Of a stretch of 64,000 nt of DNA, positions 19,889-29,633 are shown in pieces. How positions within the stretch are numbered: the stretch's first letter is position 1; every line of letters begins with the position of its first letter. The translations under genes and the position numbers were made by a program. The stretch comes from Rhizobium sp. BK313 (GTDB lineage: Bacteria > Pseudomonadota > Alphaproteobacteria > Rhizobiales > Rhizobiaceae). The notes beneath the pieces are model-generated. The model saw only the letters and a program-made list of their open reading frames with translations. It was not told the origin of the DNA and did no database searches. The DNA is taken from assembly GCF_014193655.1 (NCBI RefSeq), contig NZ_JACHZQ010000001.1, positions 2,418,001 to 2,482,000 of the forward strand, written 5' to 3'.

Positions 19889-20123
19889 TTTCCCCCGTCC
19901 AACTCCCAAGGTTGAACTTAATTCATTGAGGTGGAAATGAAAATCGACAAATGCGGCGAAATGTTGCGCTGCACAATAAATATGGAATTAAAGCCTATTT
20001 ATCGCCGCTTCCATGAAGCGACGATCATCTTTTCGGATCAAGGACGACACCATAGCCGTGATGCGCATATTCGACGATGGTCAAAAGATGCGCATGATGG
20101 GAGCGAATTAAGCTTTAGGCTGT

Positions 20124-21449
20124 TCAGGCACTACTCTCACGCTGCGCCAGAATCTTGTCGATCCGCATGCCATCCAAGTCGACGATTTCGAAGTGCCAGC
20201 CATCGAATGTGAAGCTCTCGCCGACCTCAGGGATATGGCCGAGTTGGTAAAGCGCAAAGCCGGCGAAGGTGTGGAAATTGCCGTCTTCGGAACGCCCGCG
20301 CAGGCCAAGCCTTTGGAAGGCGTCATAGGCGGGCATCATGCCTTCGATCAGCAGCGAGCCGTCGGCGCGCTCGACGATATCCGGTCCCTCGTTCTCCATA
20401 TCCGGCAGGTCGCCGGCGATAGCTTCCAGCAGGTCCGTCTGCGTGACGATGCCCTCCAGGCTGCCATACTCATCGATGACCATGGCGAGACGGACAGGCG
20501 CGCGCTTGAAACTCTCGAGCACTTTGAACACCGCCGTCGCTTCATGAACGATAAGAGGCTGACGCATGACGGCTATCGGATCGAGGGGTTGGCCGTTCAA
20601 GAGCTGATCGAGAAGATCCTTCTTCAGGATCATGCCGATCGGTTCGTCTATCGTCCCGCGACCGACCAGGAGCTGTTCGAAACGACTTTCGCGAATGGCC
20701 TTCAGCATCTCCTCGGACGTATCTTCGGCGTCGATCCAATCGACTTCCAGCCTCGGCGTCATGATATCGGAGACATCGCGGTCGCCGATGTTGAAGACAC
20801 GTTCGACCAGCTCCTGCTGCGCCTGTTCCAGCAACCCCGCCTCCTGGCTTTCGGCGACCAGCAGTTTGATTTCCGCAGGCGAATGCAGCGAGCCTTCTCC
20901 GGCACCCGGCCGCAGGCCGAAGAGCCGCAGGACCATATTTCCGAGGCCGTTCAGCACCATGATCGCGGGGCGGAGCAAGAACAGGAACAAGCCCAGCGGC
21001 CGCACGACACCCAAAGCGGTGCCTTCGCTGCGCTGCAACGCCAGGCTCTTCGGTGCAAGTTCGCCGAGAACGATGTGCAGGGCCGTAATGATGACGAAGG
21101 AAATCACGACAGCTACGGCGTGCGATCCGGCAGCGGCCCAGGAGCCGGGCAGAAAATTGAGAAGCGGCTCCAGAAGATGGGCGAGCGCCGGTTCACCGAC
21201 CCAACCGAGCGCAAGCGAAGATATGGTGATGCCGAGCTGGGTGGCCGCGAGGTTGGCGTCGAGATTGTCGACCGCCCGTTGTAGGGCCGTGGCGTTCATC
21301 CGCCCTTCGGCTACGAGTTCGGTCACACGGCTGCGCCGAACGGAAACGAGCGAAAACTCAGCCGCAACGAAGAAACCATTAGCGGCGACGAGTAACAACA
21401 CGGCGAGTATTCCGAGAAAATCGAAAATACCGCCATCAAATCCAGACAT
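20124..21449 (-). CDS. CorC/HlyC-type transporter-like protein (DUF21-CBS-CorC_HlyC)
   Basis: 441 residues. An N-terminal DUF21/CNNM membrane domain has about four helices (start LGILAVLLLVAANGFFVAAEFSLVS, in part). A tandem CBS pair (DIMTPRLEVDWID and AVFKVLESFKRAPVRLAMVIDEYGSLEGIVT regions) and a C-terminal CorC_HlyC domain (FHTFAGFALYQLGHIP) follow. Members are linked to magnesium or cobalt efflux; the hemolysin label in older annotation is historical. Appears monocistronic. Confidence 0.88.
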   Translation of the reverse strand: MSGFDGGIFDFLGILAVLLLVAANGFFVAAEFSLVSVRRSRVTELVAEGRMNATALQRAVDNLDANLAATQLGITISSLALGWVGEPALAHLLEPLLNFLPGSWAAAGSHAVAVVISFVIITALHIVLGELAPKSLALQRSEGTALGVVRPLGLFLFLLRPAIMVLNGLGNMVLRLFGLRPGAGEGSLHSPAEIKLLVAESQEAGLLEQAQQELVERVFNIGDRDVSDIMTPRLEVDWIDAEDTSEEMLKAIRESRFEQLLVGRGTIDEPIGMILKKDLLDQLLNGQPLDPIAVMRQPLIVHEATAVFKVLESFKRAPVRLAMVIDEYGSLEGIVTQTDLLEAIAGDLPDMENEGPDIVERADGSLLIEGMMPAYDAFQRLGLRGRSEDGNFHTFAGFALYQLGHIPEVGESFTFDGWHFEIVDLDGMRIDKILAQRESSA

Positions 21450-21697
21450 GCTTCCCTTCCGGGCGGATTAGCGCCACGTATTATTGATCGAAAACAAATC
21501 TAACACGCTTTCCGGCTGTGCGGCAGCCGAGACGGCAATTTCTTGTCGATAAGAGAAACATTTTCCTTTCAAAGGACCCGCCAAGATCTCGCTCAGAACG
21601 GAGGCCAAACAAGAAAAGCGGCGTCGATAGCGGCTCCCGCCAGCCTCGCTTTCTGCACTGCTATAGCGATCGAACGGAATTTCGCCCAGACATCACC

Positions 21698-22312
21698 CTA
21701 GGCGAAGAGCCCGTCAAAGACGGCTTCCTTGAACTCGACCAGCGCTACATCGCTCTTCTCGGCTCGCATACGCAGCAACGCGCCTTCCCAACTGTTCAAC
21801 ACGAAACGACCGAGCAAAGCTGCGGGAAGCTTGTCGCTAATCACTCCCTGCTTCTGCGCCTCAGCGATGCATTTTTCAAAGAAACTGCTCCAGGCTTCAA
21901 AATGCTCGACCAGATGCTCGCGCATCAGCACGCTGTGATCGGCGACCTCTGCGCTAAAATTGCCAAGCAGGCATCCTCGCGCAAATCCATTCGCTCTGAA
22001 AGCAGCGATGCGATCGTCGAAATAAGCCTCCAACCTGGCGAGCGGTTCAACATTCGAATTGCAGAAGAAGTCACGCAACTTGCCCTCGTTGCGATCGAAA
22101 TAGGCGTCGACCACTTCGATCCCGAACGCCTCCTTACTCGGGAAATGATTGTAGAAAGAGGCCTTGGGCACGTCAGCCCCATCCACGATGCTCTGGATGC
22201 CGGTCGCGGCATAACCTTCGGCGTGGATCATCTGCAGACCCACCTGAAGGAGATTGTTACGCGTATCAGGCTTCGGCTTCGGGCCGCGCTTGGCGCCTGC
22301 AGGAGATTTCAT
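21698..22312 (-). CDS. TetR family regulator (AefR-like, TetR_C_6 type)
   Basis: 204 residues. The N-terminal HTH reads LLQVGLQMIHAEGYAATGIQSIVDGADVPKASFYNHFPSKEAF, in family-typical form. The C-terminal domain GFARGCLLGNFSAEVADHS is characteristic of the branch often found next to alkene or quinone reductases and hydrolases. I chose ATG 22312 (MKSPAGAKRG). A short palindrome GACC-AACC-GGTC at 22334-22345 just upstream is a likely autoregulatory operator. It diverges from the alpha/beta hydrolase at 22526. Confidence 0.88.
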   Translation of the reverse strand: MKSPAGAKRGPKPKPDTRNNLLQVGLQMIHAEGYAATGIQSIVDGADVPKASFYNHFPSKEAFGIEVVDAYFDRNEGKLRDFFCNSNVEPLARLEAYFDDRIAAFRANGFARGCLLGNFSAEVADHSVLMREHLVEHFEAWSSFFEKCIAEAQKQGVISDKLPAALLGRFVLNSWEGALLRMRAEKSDVALVEFKEAVFDGLFA

Positions 22313-22333
22313 TTCAGCCTCTTGACTAATTCC

Positions 22334-22345
22334 GACCAACCGGTC
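22334..22345. promoter_or_regulatory. Putative TetR operator (GACC-N4-GGTC)
   Basis: GACCAACCGGTC lies 22 bases upstream of the tetR start. It resembles the GACCGACCGGTC-type sites known for this TetR branch. Only one copy is seen. Confidence 0.5.
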
Positions 22346-22525
22346 ATACGATATTTATCGCAACTCTCGGGACAGGTGTCAAGAGAGCGGCATGCTAACG
22401 CGCAACATACCGAAGATCGAATGCGGGCACGGGCATCCTCGTTGGGGACGCCTGTCGGCGGAGCGCGGCTTCGGATCATCGCGGACATGAGCATCGATCA
22501 ATGAGATCAATTGGTTGGAAGGATA

Positions 22526-23473
22526 ATGATCGTGTTTTCAAAACTCGACGTGAAAATCCCGGCAGAGGACGGAATAGAGCTCGGGGCTTGGCTGTTTCTG
22601 CCAGGTGGAGCAGGTCCACACCCAGCCATCACAATGGCGCATGGCTTTGCGGGGACCAGGGAGCACGGCATCGAGCGCTTCGCGAAGGCGTTTGCCACGG
22701 CGGGTTTTGTCGTGCTTCTCCATGACCACCGCAATTTCGGGACAAGCGGCGGCGAACCACGTGCCGACATCGATCCCTGGCGTCAAATCAAAGACTGGCG
22801 TCGGGCAATCTCCTACATCGAGGCGCGTCCCGAAGTCGATCCGAATCGTATCGGGCTTTGGGGCACGAGCTATGCGGGCGGCCATGCTATCGTGCTTGGC
22901 GCCACAGACCGTCGCTTGCGGTGCATCGTCGCGCAGGTTCCAACGATCAGCGGCTATGAGCAAGGATTGCGGCGCGTTGCTCCCGATGCCCTGCCCGCGC
23001 TGGAGCAGGCCTTCAGCGACGACGAAAGGGCGCAATTGCGTGGCGAGGCACCGCGGCGGCAGGCCGTCGTCGGTGCCGATCCCTCCGTTCCCGCCGCCTA
23101 TCGCTCGAAGGACGCCATCGATTTCTATCTGCAGCCTGTCCCCGCCGGCATTTGGGAAAACGAGGTCACCCTCCGGTCAACGCGCGCTGCACGGATGTAC
23201 GAGCCAGGCAATTGGATTTCCCGTGTGTCGCCAACGCCTTTACTGCTGGTCGTCGCGCGGGACGATAAGCTCACAGTCACCGATCTTACGCTTCAGGCTT
23301 ACGAGCGCGCGCTTGAGCCCAAGCGCCTCGCTCTCATACCTGGCGGTCATTTCGACCCTTATCTCGACCAATTCCCGCAAGCGGAAGCTGCCGCAACCGC
23401 ATGGTTCCGCGAGCATCTCGGCAAACCGGACGTCAGTATTTCCGAACCCGCACTCTCCCAGGGCGCCGCTTGA
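22526..23473 (+). CDS. Alpha/beta hydrolase (dienelactone-hydrolase/acetyl-xylan-esterase-like)
   Basis: 315 residues with the alpha/beta hydrolase nucleophile elbow GTSYAGG (Ser in GxSxG), an oxyanion HGFAGTREHG segment, the acid in LVVARDDKLT and His in PGGHFDPY. The layout resembles DUF1100/DLH-like hydrolases of the family headed by YcjY. I start at ATG 22526, since GGAAGGA is 3-10 bases upstream. It is the first gene of a hydrolase-MBL-NTF2-like series controlled in all likelihood by the divergent TetR. Confidence 0.85.
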   Translation: MIVFSKLDVKIPAEDGIELGAWLFLPGGAGPHPAITMAHGFAGTREHGIERFAKAFATAGFVVLLHDHRNFGTSGGEPRADIDPWRQIKDWRRAISYIEARPEVDPNRIGLWGTSYAGGHAIVLGATDRRLRCIVAQVPTISGYEQGLRRVAPDALPALEQAFSDDERAQLRGEAPRRQAVVGADPSVPAAYRSKDAIDFYLQPVPAGIWENEVTLRSTRAARMYEPGNWISRVSPTPLLLVVARDDKLTVTDLTLQAYERALEPKRLALIPGGHFDPYLDQFPQAEAAATAWFREHLGKPDVSISEPALSQGAA

Positions 23474-23523
23474 TAGGGCCCGCTTCGGAACCGCGAATTC
23501 CTCAAACCGCAATGGAGACCACA

Positions 23524-24390
23524 ATGACTGAGATTGAAACCGTCAAGCCGAGCCTGAACTGGAATGTACTGACGATCAAACGCCCAGGCCTCGGCCGAGA
23601 CGTGCCGGCCGGCAAGGAGGAGCTGATGTGGGTGGTGAATTCATCGACGCTCATCTATGGCGAGCGCGACGCAGTCCTCGTCGATACCTTCCTCACGGCC
23701 GAGCACGCGCAGGTCTTGCTGGATTGGGTCGTCGCGAGCGGCAAGAACCTCACCACGATCTATGTCACCCACGGACACGGCGATCATTTCTTCGGCCTCG
23801 CACCGCTTCTGGAGCGTTTCCCAAATGCGAGGGCGCTCGCGACGCCGGCGGTGGTCGCGGCCATGCATGAGCAACTGTCGCCAGCGTCGATCGACGATTT
23901 CTGGCGCAGGCTCTTTCCTGGCCAGATTCCCGACCGGTTGCTAATCGCCGAGCCGCTCGACGGCGACACGTTGGAACTGGAAGGCCATAAGCTTGTCGTG
24001 GTGAATGCCGGGCATACCGACACCGCGCAATCAACCTGCTTGTACGTCCCATCGATCGGGCTGATCGTCGGCGGGGATGTCGTCTACAACGGCATCCACC
24101 TTTACCTTGGCGAGACCGACACGCAGAGCCGGCTTGAATGGATTGCCGCGCTCGACAAGCTAGAGGCCCTGCAGCCCAAGACGGTGATCGCCGGGCACAA
24201 GCTGCCTGAAAACGCCGATGATCCCCGCATTATCGGTGAGACGCGGCAATATCTTCTCGATTTCAATCGCCTGAACGAGGCAACAACGACCGCGCGCGAA
24301 CTCTATGACGCCATGTTGGAACTCCATCCTAATCGCGCCAATCCGGGCTCACTTTGGGGTGGCTCGAACGCCGCCAAGAAGCAACGTTAA
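23524..24390 (+). CDS. MBL-fold metallohydrolase
   Basis: 288 residues. Zinc motif THGHGDHFF (HxHxDH), then NAGHTDTAQS, GGDVVYNG and IAGHKLPENADD supply the remaining ligands. The WVVNSSTLIYGERDAVLVDTF strand pair is usual for single-domain MBL enzymes. It resembles the quorum-quenching/SoxH-like group, but the residues that would fix the substrate cannot be judged by eye. Lies 50 bases after the hydrolase, same strand. Confidence 0.87.
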   Translation: MTEIETVKPSLNWNVLTIKRPGLGRDVPAGKEELMWVVNSSTLIYGERDAVLVDTFLTAEHAQVLLDWVVASGKNLTTIYVTHGHGDHFFGLAPLLERFPNARALATPAVVAAMHEQLSPASIDDFWRRLFPGQIPDRLLIAEPLDGDTLELEGHKLVVVNAGHTDTAQSTCLYVPSIGLIVGGDVVYNGIHLYLGETDTQSRLEWIAALDKLEALQPKTVIAGHKLPENADDPRIIGETRQYLLDFNRLNEATTTARELYDAMLELHPNRANPGSLWGGSNAAKKQR

Positions 24391-24489
24391 GAACAACAGG
24401 ATGTGGCGGGCCGGTTTCACTCCCGGCCCGACTTCCGCTCCTTAATTTAGAATCTGCCCCTCAATCAACGGGCACAAGGGATATTGAAC

Positions 24490-25017
24490 ATGCAAAAAAT
24501 GCTCTCCGCTGCCTTCGCTTTGGCAGTGCTTTCGGCCGGGTCAGTGGCAGCAGCGCCGGCGGCCTATAAGGATCCGCTGGACACTCGAACCCTCAGCACG
24601 ATCAAGTCGCATTTCAGTCAGCTCATGGATTCAGCAAACAAGCATGATCTCAAGGCGTTGCACAACATTTTCTGGCAGTCACCTTCTGCCCTTCTGGTCG
24701 CGAAAAGCGCCATCCCCTCCGAAGGCAACTGGGCGGGGTTTTGGGGTAATGAGGCAGTAGACCAGAAGCTCCACGATATCGCCGGGTCGGGACCCGTCGT
24801 GCTTGCGCCCGATTTCTCCAAACTTAAGGTCGTCGGATTGACCCGCGAAATGGCAGAATCCTATGCGCCGATGAACATTACGGTTTCCTATGCCGGGCAG
24901 GACGGTACCCCAAAGCCGTTCCTGATGATCATCAACTGGATCAAGGTAAAAAGGGACTGGAAGGTCGCATCCGAAATCATCCTCCCTGTGCCGCCGGCGC
25001 CCGTCGCCAAAGGTTAA
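24490..25017 (+). CDS. Secreted NTF2/SnoaL-like protein
   Basis: 175 residues with a signal peptide (MQKMLSAAFALAVLSAGSVAAA). The mature chain has the conical alpha+beta layout of the SnoaL/DUF4440 superfamily: IKSHFSQLMDSANKHDLKALHNIFW and later IINWIKVKRDWKVASEIIL. I start at ATG 24490; an upstream TTG is 2 codons earlier. Ligand or reaction is unknown. Probable last gene of the TetR-controlled group. Confidence 0.7.
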   Translation: MQKMLSAAFALAVLSAGSVAAAPAAYKDPLDTRTLSTIKSHFSQLMDSANKHDLKALHNIFWQSPSALLVAKSAIPSEGNWAGFWGNEAVDQKLHDIAGSGPVVLAPDFSKLKVVGLTREMAESYAPMNITVSYAGQDGTPKPFLMIINWIKVKRDWKVASEIILPVPPAPVAKG

Positions 25018-25147
25018 GGCATCGACAGTCCATTGGGCTACTGACGAGAATTCCTCCCAAGGCCCTTTCCGGAGCGACGACTTCCATCTCGGATTGGTTC
25101 GGGCAATCAATGCTTTGATGGCAGTTGCCGCCGGGCAACGAAAAACG

Positions 25148-28100
25148 TCAGGCAATTTCCCGCAGTTGCTCCGCGGTCTGCAAGTCGACGGAAACAAGCT
25201 GTGAAACGCCCTGCTCAGCCATGGTCACGCCGAAGAGGCGGTCCATGCGAGCCATCGTAATGGGATTGTGGGTAATGATCACGAAACGCGTCTCCGTCGA
25301 GGCCGCCATCTCATCCATGAGATTGCAATAGCGTTCGACATTGTGGTCGTCTAGCGGCGCATCCACTTCATCCAACACGCAGATCGGCGCCGGATTGGTG
25401 AGGAAGACGGCAAAGATCAGCGCCATCGCCGTCAGCGCCTGTTCGCCACCGGAAAGCAGCGTCATGGTTTGCGGCTTTTTGCCTGGCGGGCGGGCGAGGA
25501 TTTCGAGGCCCGCCTCCAGCGGATCGTCGGATTCGATCAGTTGCAGCTCGGCCGTGCCGCCACCGAAAAGATGAGTGAACAGCCGCTGGAACTGCACGTT
25601 GACAACGTCGAAAGCGGCGATCAGCCGCTCGCGCCCTTCCCGGTTGAGGCTCTGGATCGCACCGCGCAGCTTACGGATGGCGTCGATGACATCGTCGCGC
25701 TCCTTGATCAAGGCCTGCAACCGCTGGGTCAGTTCCCTGCTTTCCTCTTCGGCGCGCAAGTTGACGGCACCCAGGCGCTCGCGCTCGATCCTCAGCCGCT
25801 CCAGCTCGCGCTCCACCTCGCGCAAATCGGGAACATTCTGCGTCGCCGACAGGCCGGCAAGCCGCAACACCTCGTACGGCTCGATATTCAGTGTCTGACG
25901 GATGCGCAGCTCGCTTTCCTGGCGGCGCTCGCGAGCAGAAACCAGCCGCTCCTCGACACGGCCACGCTTTTCGCGGCTTTCCGCCAGTTCAGACAGCGCC
26001 GTGGCCGCTTGCCGATCGGCCTCGCGCTGAACGATTTCCGCCTCAACCAGACGGTCGGCTGCAGTGCGGCGCGCCTCCTCCGCCTTTTGCAGTTCATTCA
26101 TCAACGCGCGGCGCTTGTCATCGAATTCATCCGGTGCAAGATCCAATTCGGCGGCTTCGTCGCGCGCCTCTTCCTCACGGTCGCGCAGGGTCTGGATATG
26201 CTCTTCCGCGCTGGCGGCGCGTTGACGCCAGCCGTCGCGCTCCTGCCGGATCGCCAAGATGCGGCGCTGCCGCGCCTCGTTTTCCCGATTCAGGCCCTCG
26301 TAACGGGCACGCGCCTCAGCAAGCGCGCCGCGATCCGTGGCAACATCCGCCTGCTGATCGCGCAACTTGAGATCGATGGTCGTCAGATCGGGCGCATCCT
26401 CCAGTTCGATGCGGGCATTTTCATCCTGCACCGTCACCTCTTCCATCTGCGCCTGTAGGTGGCTGGCAGCCTCCGTTATGACATCGCGACGGCGGATCAG
26501 ATCGCCGGAGGCACGCTCCGCCGCCACCAACGTTTCGCGAGCCTCGGCGAGGTGGCGGGCGGCAAGCCGGCTGGCATCGCGAGCGACGACAAGACGGCCT
26601 TCCTCAGCCCGGATCGCCTCGCCGGCAATCGCCAAACGCTCCTCGGCCTCGGCTAGAACATCGCGCGCCACCTCGGCTTCGGCCTCAAGCTCCGCCAGAC
26701 GATTTTTCTGCGCCAACCGCAGCGCGGCCGCACTGGGGGCATCCGCCCCGGTCACATGCCCATCCCAGCGAAATACGGCGCCGTCCTTCGTCACCAGCCG
26801 CTGACCCGGCTTCAAAGCCGCCATCAGGCGCATGGCATCTGCGGCAGCCACGAGGCCGATCTGGCGCAGACGCCGCGTCAACGCGGTCGGTGCGCCCACA
26901 TGCGAAATCAGTGGCACGACGCCTTCCGGCAAGGCGGGATCGGTCGCGCCGCTGCCATTGTCGGACCAGTGGGCGGGCGATTGCGGATCCAGTGGCGATT
27001 CCAGATCGTCGCCAAGAGCTGCACCTAGCGCAGTCTCGAAGCCACGATCAACACGCACCTCTTCTGCAACGGGCGCAAACGTGCCCGAGGCGGCTCCCGC
27101 CGCCAGCATCTTGGAGATGGTGCGCGCTTCTGTTTCCAGGGCGTTGAGCTGCGAGCGGGCCTGATCGACTGGCGCTCGCGATAGAGCTTCGGTCTCTCGG
27201 GCCCCGGCGAGGGCCGCCTCGACGAGCTGGATCGCCGCCTCGGCATCGGCAACGACACTTTCGGCTGCTTCGACCATATCGCGCTTTTCGCCGGGGTCCG
27301 GCAGGGCAACCACCTTTGCATCGATCGCTGCAAGCTCTCGGTTCGCTTCTTCCAACTGGCGTTCCAACCGCATCTTACGGTCGGCAAGATCGCGAATGGC
27401 GCGCTCGAGCTGATTGCGAGCGGCAGCGGTCTCGGCGCGTTCGGCGGTCAGCGTAGTAAAGATGCGCTCGCTATCGGCCAGCTTGGCGGCGGCCTCCTCG
27501 AAGGCCTCGCGCGTCTCCTCGGCAAGCCGGCCGGAATCGGCGAGGACATCGGCAATGTCGGCCTCCTCCGCATCGAGCTTGGCCAAGATCTCGGCATTGT
27601 CGGACACAAGGCGTTCTTCACGGGTGATATCTTCGGCCAGTTGCACCAGCCGCCGGGTCAACTCGTCGCGACGGCGCAGAATGCGATTGGCATCTTCCTC
27701 CAACTGAGTGCGGGCGATTTGCAGACGCTGTAGAGCCGCTGCGGCCTTCGCCTCTCCCTCACGCAATTCGGGCAGCTTCAGGCTGGCTATGCCCTGTGTC
27801 TTTGCGGCCTCCATCTGTATCTGCGCTTTTTCGGCGACCAGAAGCGTTGCCTGGTTGAGGGCGCTGTCGGCCTCCGCTTCCGCCTCCTTGGCCTGTACCC
27901 AACGGATATGCAGGAGCATGGCTTCGCGGGCACGGATATCGGCGGACAGCATCTTGAAACGATTGGCCTGACGCGCCTGACGCTTCAGGCTCTCGATCTG
28001 GCTCTCAAGCTGGGAGGTCACGTCGTCCAGACGCTCGAGATTGCCTTCGGCGGCGCGAAGACGCAGTTCTGCTTCGTGCCTGCGCGAATGCAGGCCCGAA

Positions 28101-28609
28101 ATACCGGCCGCCTCTTCGAGAAGCTGTCTTCGGGCCTGGGGCTTGGCCTGGATCAACTCGCCGATACGTCCCTGCCCGACCATCGACGGCGAACGCGCGC
28201 CGGTCGAGGCATCGGCGAACAGCAGTTGCACATCCTTGGCACGGGCCTCCTTGCCGTTGATGCGATAGAGCGAACCCTGCTCCCGCTCGATGCGGCGGGT
28301 GACCTGGATTTCGTCACTGTCGTTAAAGGCGGCGGGCGCCGTGCGGTCGCTGTTGTCGAGATAAAGACCGACTTCCGCAGTGTTGCGCGCCGGGCGATTG
28401 CCGGAGCCGGAGAAGATGACATCATCCATACCGGAGGCGCGCATGTTCTTATAGGAATTCTCGCCCATCACCCAGCGCAGCGCTTCGACCAGATTGGACT
28501 TGCCGCAGCCGTTCGGGCCGACGACGCCCGTCAACCCGCGCTCAATGACGAATTCCGCCGGCTCCACAAAGGATTTGAAACCGACGAGACGAAGCCTGTT
28601 GAACTTCAT
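25148..28609 (-). CDS. smc: Chromosome segregation protein SMC
   Basis: Structural maintenance of chromosomes ATPase, which organises and segregates the chromosome together with ScpA/ScpB. 1,153 residues. Walker A GPNGCGKS is at 31-38. Two long coiled coils surround a hinge at about residues 510-640. The C-terminal head carries the LSGGEQALTAMAL signature and CVLDEVDAPLDD Walker B/D-loop. I chose ATG 28609 (MKFNRLRLVGFKSFVEP), the conserved start; three codons upstream are dispensable. A dsbA-like gene is upstream on the same strand. Confidence 0.97.
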   Translation of the reverse strand: MKFNRLRLVGFKSFVEPAEFVIERGLTGVVGPNGCGKSNLVEALRWVMGENSYKNMRASGMDDVIFSGSGNRPARNTAEVGLYLDNSDRTAPAAFNDSDEIQVTRRIEREQGSLYRINGKEARAKDVQLLFADASTGARSPSMVGQGRIGELIQAKPQARRQLLEEAAGISGLHSRRHEAELRLRAAEGNLERLDDVTSQLESQIESLKRQARQANRFKMLSADIRAREAMLLHIRWVQAKEAEAEADSALNQATLLVAEKAQIQMEAAKTQGIASLKLPELREGEAKAAAALQRLQIARTQLEEDANRILRRRDELTRRLVQLAEDITREERLVSDNAEILAKLDAEEADIADVLADSGRLAEETREAFEEAAAKLADSERIFTTLTAERAETAAARNQLERAIRDLADRKMRLERQLEEANRELAAIDAKVVALPDPGEKRDMVEAAESVVADAEAAIQLVEAALAGARETEALSRAPVDQARSQLNALETEARTISKMLAAGAASGTFAPVAEEVRVDRGFETALGAALGDDLESPLDPQSPAHWSDNGSGATDPALPEGVVPLISHVGAPTALTRRLRQIGLVAAADAMRLMAALKPGQRLVTKDGAVFRWDGHVTGADAPSAAALRLAQKNRLAELEAEAEVARDVLAEAEERLAIAGEAIRAEEGRLVVARDASRLAARHLAEARETLVAAERASGDLIRRRDVITEAASHLQAQMEEVTVQDENARIELEDAPDLTTIDLKLRDQQADVATDRGALAEARARYEGLNRENEARQRRILAIRQERDGWRQRAASAEEHIQTLRDREEEARDEAAELDLAPDEFDDKRRALMNELQKAEEARRTAADRLVEAEIVQREADRQAATALSELAESREKRGRVEERLVSARERRQESELRIRQTLNIEPYEVLRLAGLSATQNVPDLREVERELERLRIERERLGAVNLRAEEESRELTQRLQALIKERDDVIDAIRKLRGAIQSLNREGRERLIAAFDVVNVQFQRLFTHLFGGGTAELQLIESDDPLEAGLEILARPPGKKPQTMTLLSGGEQALTAMALIFAVFLTNPAPICVLDEVDAPLDDHNVERYCNLMDEMAASTETRFVIITHNPITMARMDRLFGVTMAEQGVSQLVSVDLQTAEQLREIA

Positions 28610-28678
28610 GAGCGCCACTCCCCCTCTCCGCGCCAGCGGGGAAAGGAAGAAACCCCTATCTTTTTAGGAGTGAGGGAC

Positions 28679-28712
28679 AAAAAAACGGGCGCACAGGTTT
28701 CCCCGCCGCCCG
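28679..28712 (-). terminator. Intrinsic terminator of the dsbA-like gene
   Basis: On the minus strand CGGGCG (from 28712-28707) pairs with CGCCCG (28691-28686), followed by seven U from the A tract at 28679-28685. It separates the dsbA-like gene from smc. Confidence 0.75.
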
Positions 28713-28732
28713 CCGTTTCGAAAAGGCACGGA

Positions 28733-29470
28733 TCAGAGAAGGCTGTCGATGAGCTTCGACATGGCACCAACCGACATGTCCCCTGCATAACGCTTGCCGT
28801 TAATCAAGAAGGTCGGCGTAGCATTGACGCCGAAGTCTTTGGCTGCGCGTTCCCTAACTGAGTTGACATCATCCAGAAGCTTCTGGTTCGTCAAGCATTT
28901 CGTAAAGCTATCCTCAGTAAAACCGGCAAGTTTCGACATTTGCAGCAGTGCGGCACGGCCATCGACATCCGGCGACGCCCAGGCGATCTGCTGCTTGAAC
29001 AGCATATCGACCATCGGAAGGTACTGTTCCTGCGGGGCGCAACGGGCCAGCATGAAGGCAGCAGCGGCACGCGGATCGAAGGGGAATTCGCGGATGATGA
29101 AGCGGACTTTGCCGGTGTCGACGTATTTCTGCTTGATCGTGTCGAAGGTGGTGACGGCGAAATGCGCGCAGTGTGGGCAGGTCAGCGACATGTATTCGAC
29201 GATCTTGACCGGAGCGTCTTCCTTGCCGAGCGCAATTTCCGGCAGGGCGCCGGGCTTCAGCACTTCGTTCATGTCGACGCTGCCATCCGGCGACGGAACT
29301 TCATCCTCCGAAGAGGTGGCGGTATTGGTGGTCTCTTGGGCGCCGCCGACCGTGGTGGCATTGGCGGCGGATGCGGTGTCGGCAAAGGCAGCGAACGCCA
29401 AGGAGAGCGCCGCAACGGCGGTGCCGCCCAGCAGGTGGCGTTTGGTCAAGAGCATGTCGGACATCGGCAT
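28733..29470 (-). CDS. DsbA family thiol:disulfide oxidoreductase (DsbG/BdbD-like)
   Basis: 245 residues. An N-terminal signal (KRHLLGGTAVAALSLAFAAFA) exports it to the periplasm, and an Ala/Thr/Glu-rich linker precedes the thioredoxin fold. The active site is CPHC at 98-101 (SLTCPHCAHF) and the cis-Pro loop NATPTFLINGK. It introduces or isomerises disulfides in exported proteins. Three in-frame ATG starts (29470, 29464, 29455) are possible. A DsbA-like gene before smc is a common rhizobial arrangement. Confidence 0.92.
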   Translation of the reverse strand: MPMSDMLLTKRHLLGGTAVAALSLAFAAFADTASAANATTVGGAQETTNTATSSEDEVPSPDGSVDMNEVLKPGALPEIALGKEDAPVKIVEYMSLTCPHCAHFAVTTFDTIKQKYVDTGKVRFIIREFPFDPRAAAAFMLARCAPQEQYLPMVDMLFKQQIAWASPDVDGRAALLQMSKLAGFTEDSFTKCLTNQKLLDDVNSVRERAAKDFGVNATPTFLINGKRYAGDMSVGAMSKLIDSLL

Positions 29471-29633
29471 AGAGTCACCCGTCGTTAAGAGGTCTTTGAA
29501 TAGTCATGCGATATAACGGCTGGTTGCCGCTAACAAGGCACGGTTGACCAACTTTCTTCAAAGAATTGTGACTTAGCAAAGACAAAGAGATTAAATTATC
29601 GTCAGAATTACTGCGAATAGCGGCTTAAAATAG

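Noticed and set aside
25148-28609. SMC-type ATPase considered as part of a defence system
   Set aside because: Full-length housekeeping SMC in a conserved genomic context; unrelated to the DUF3732 ATPase.
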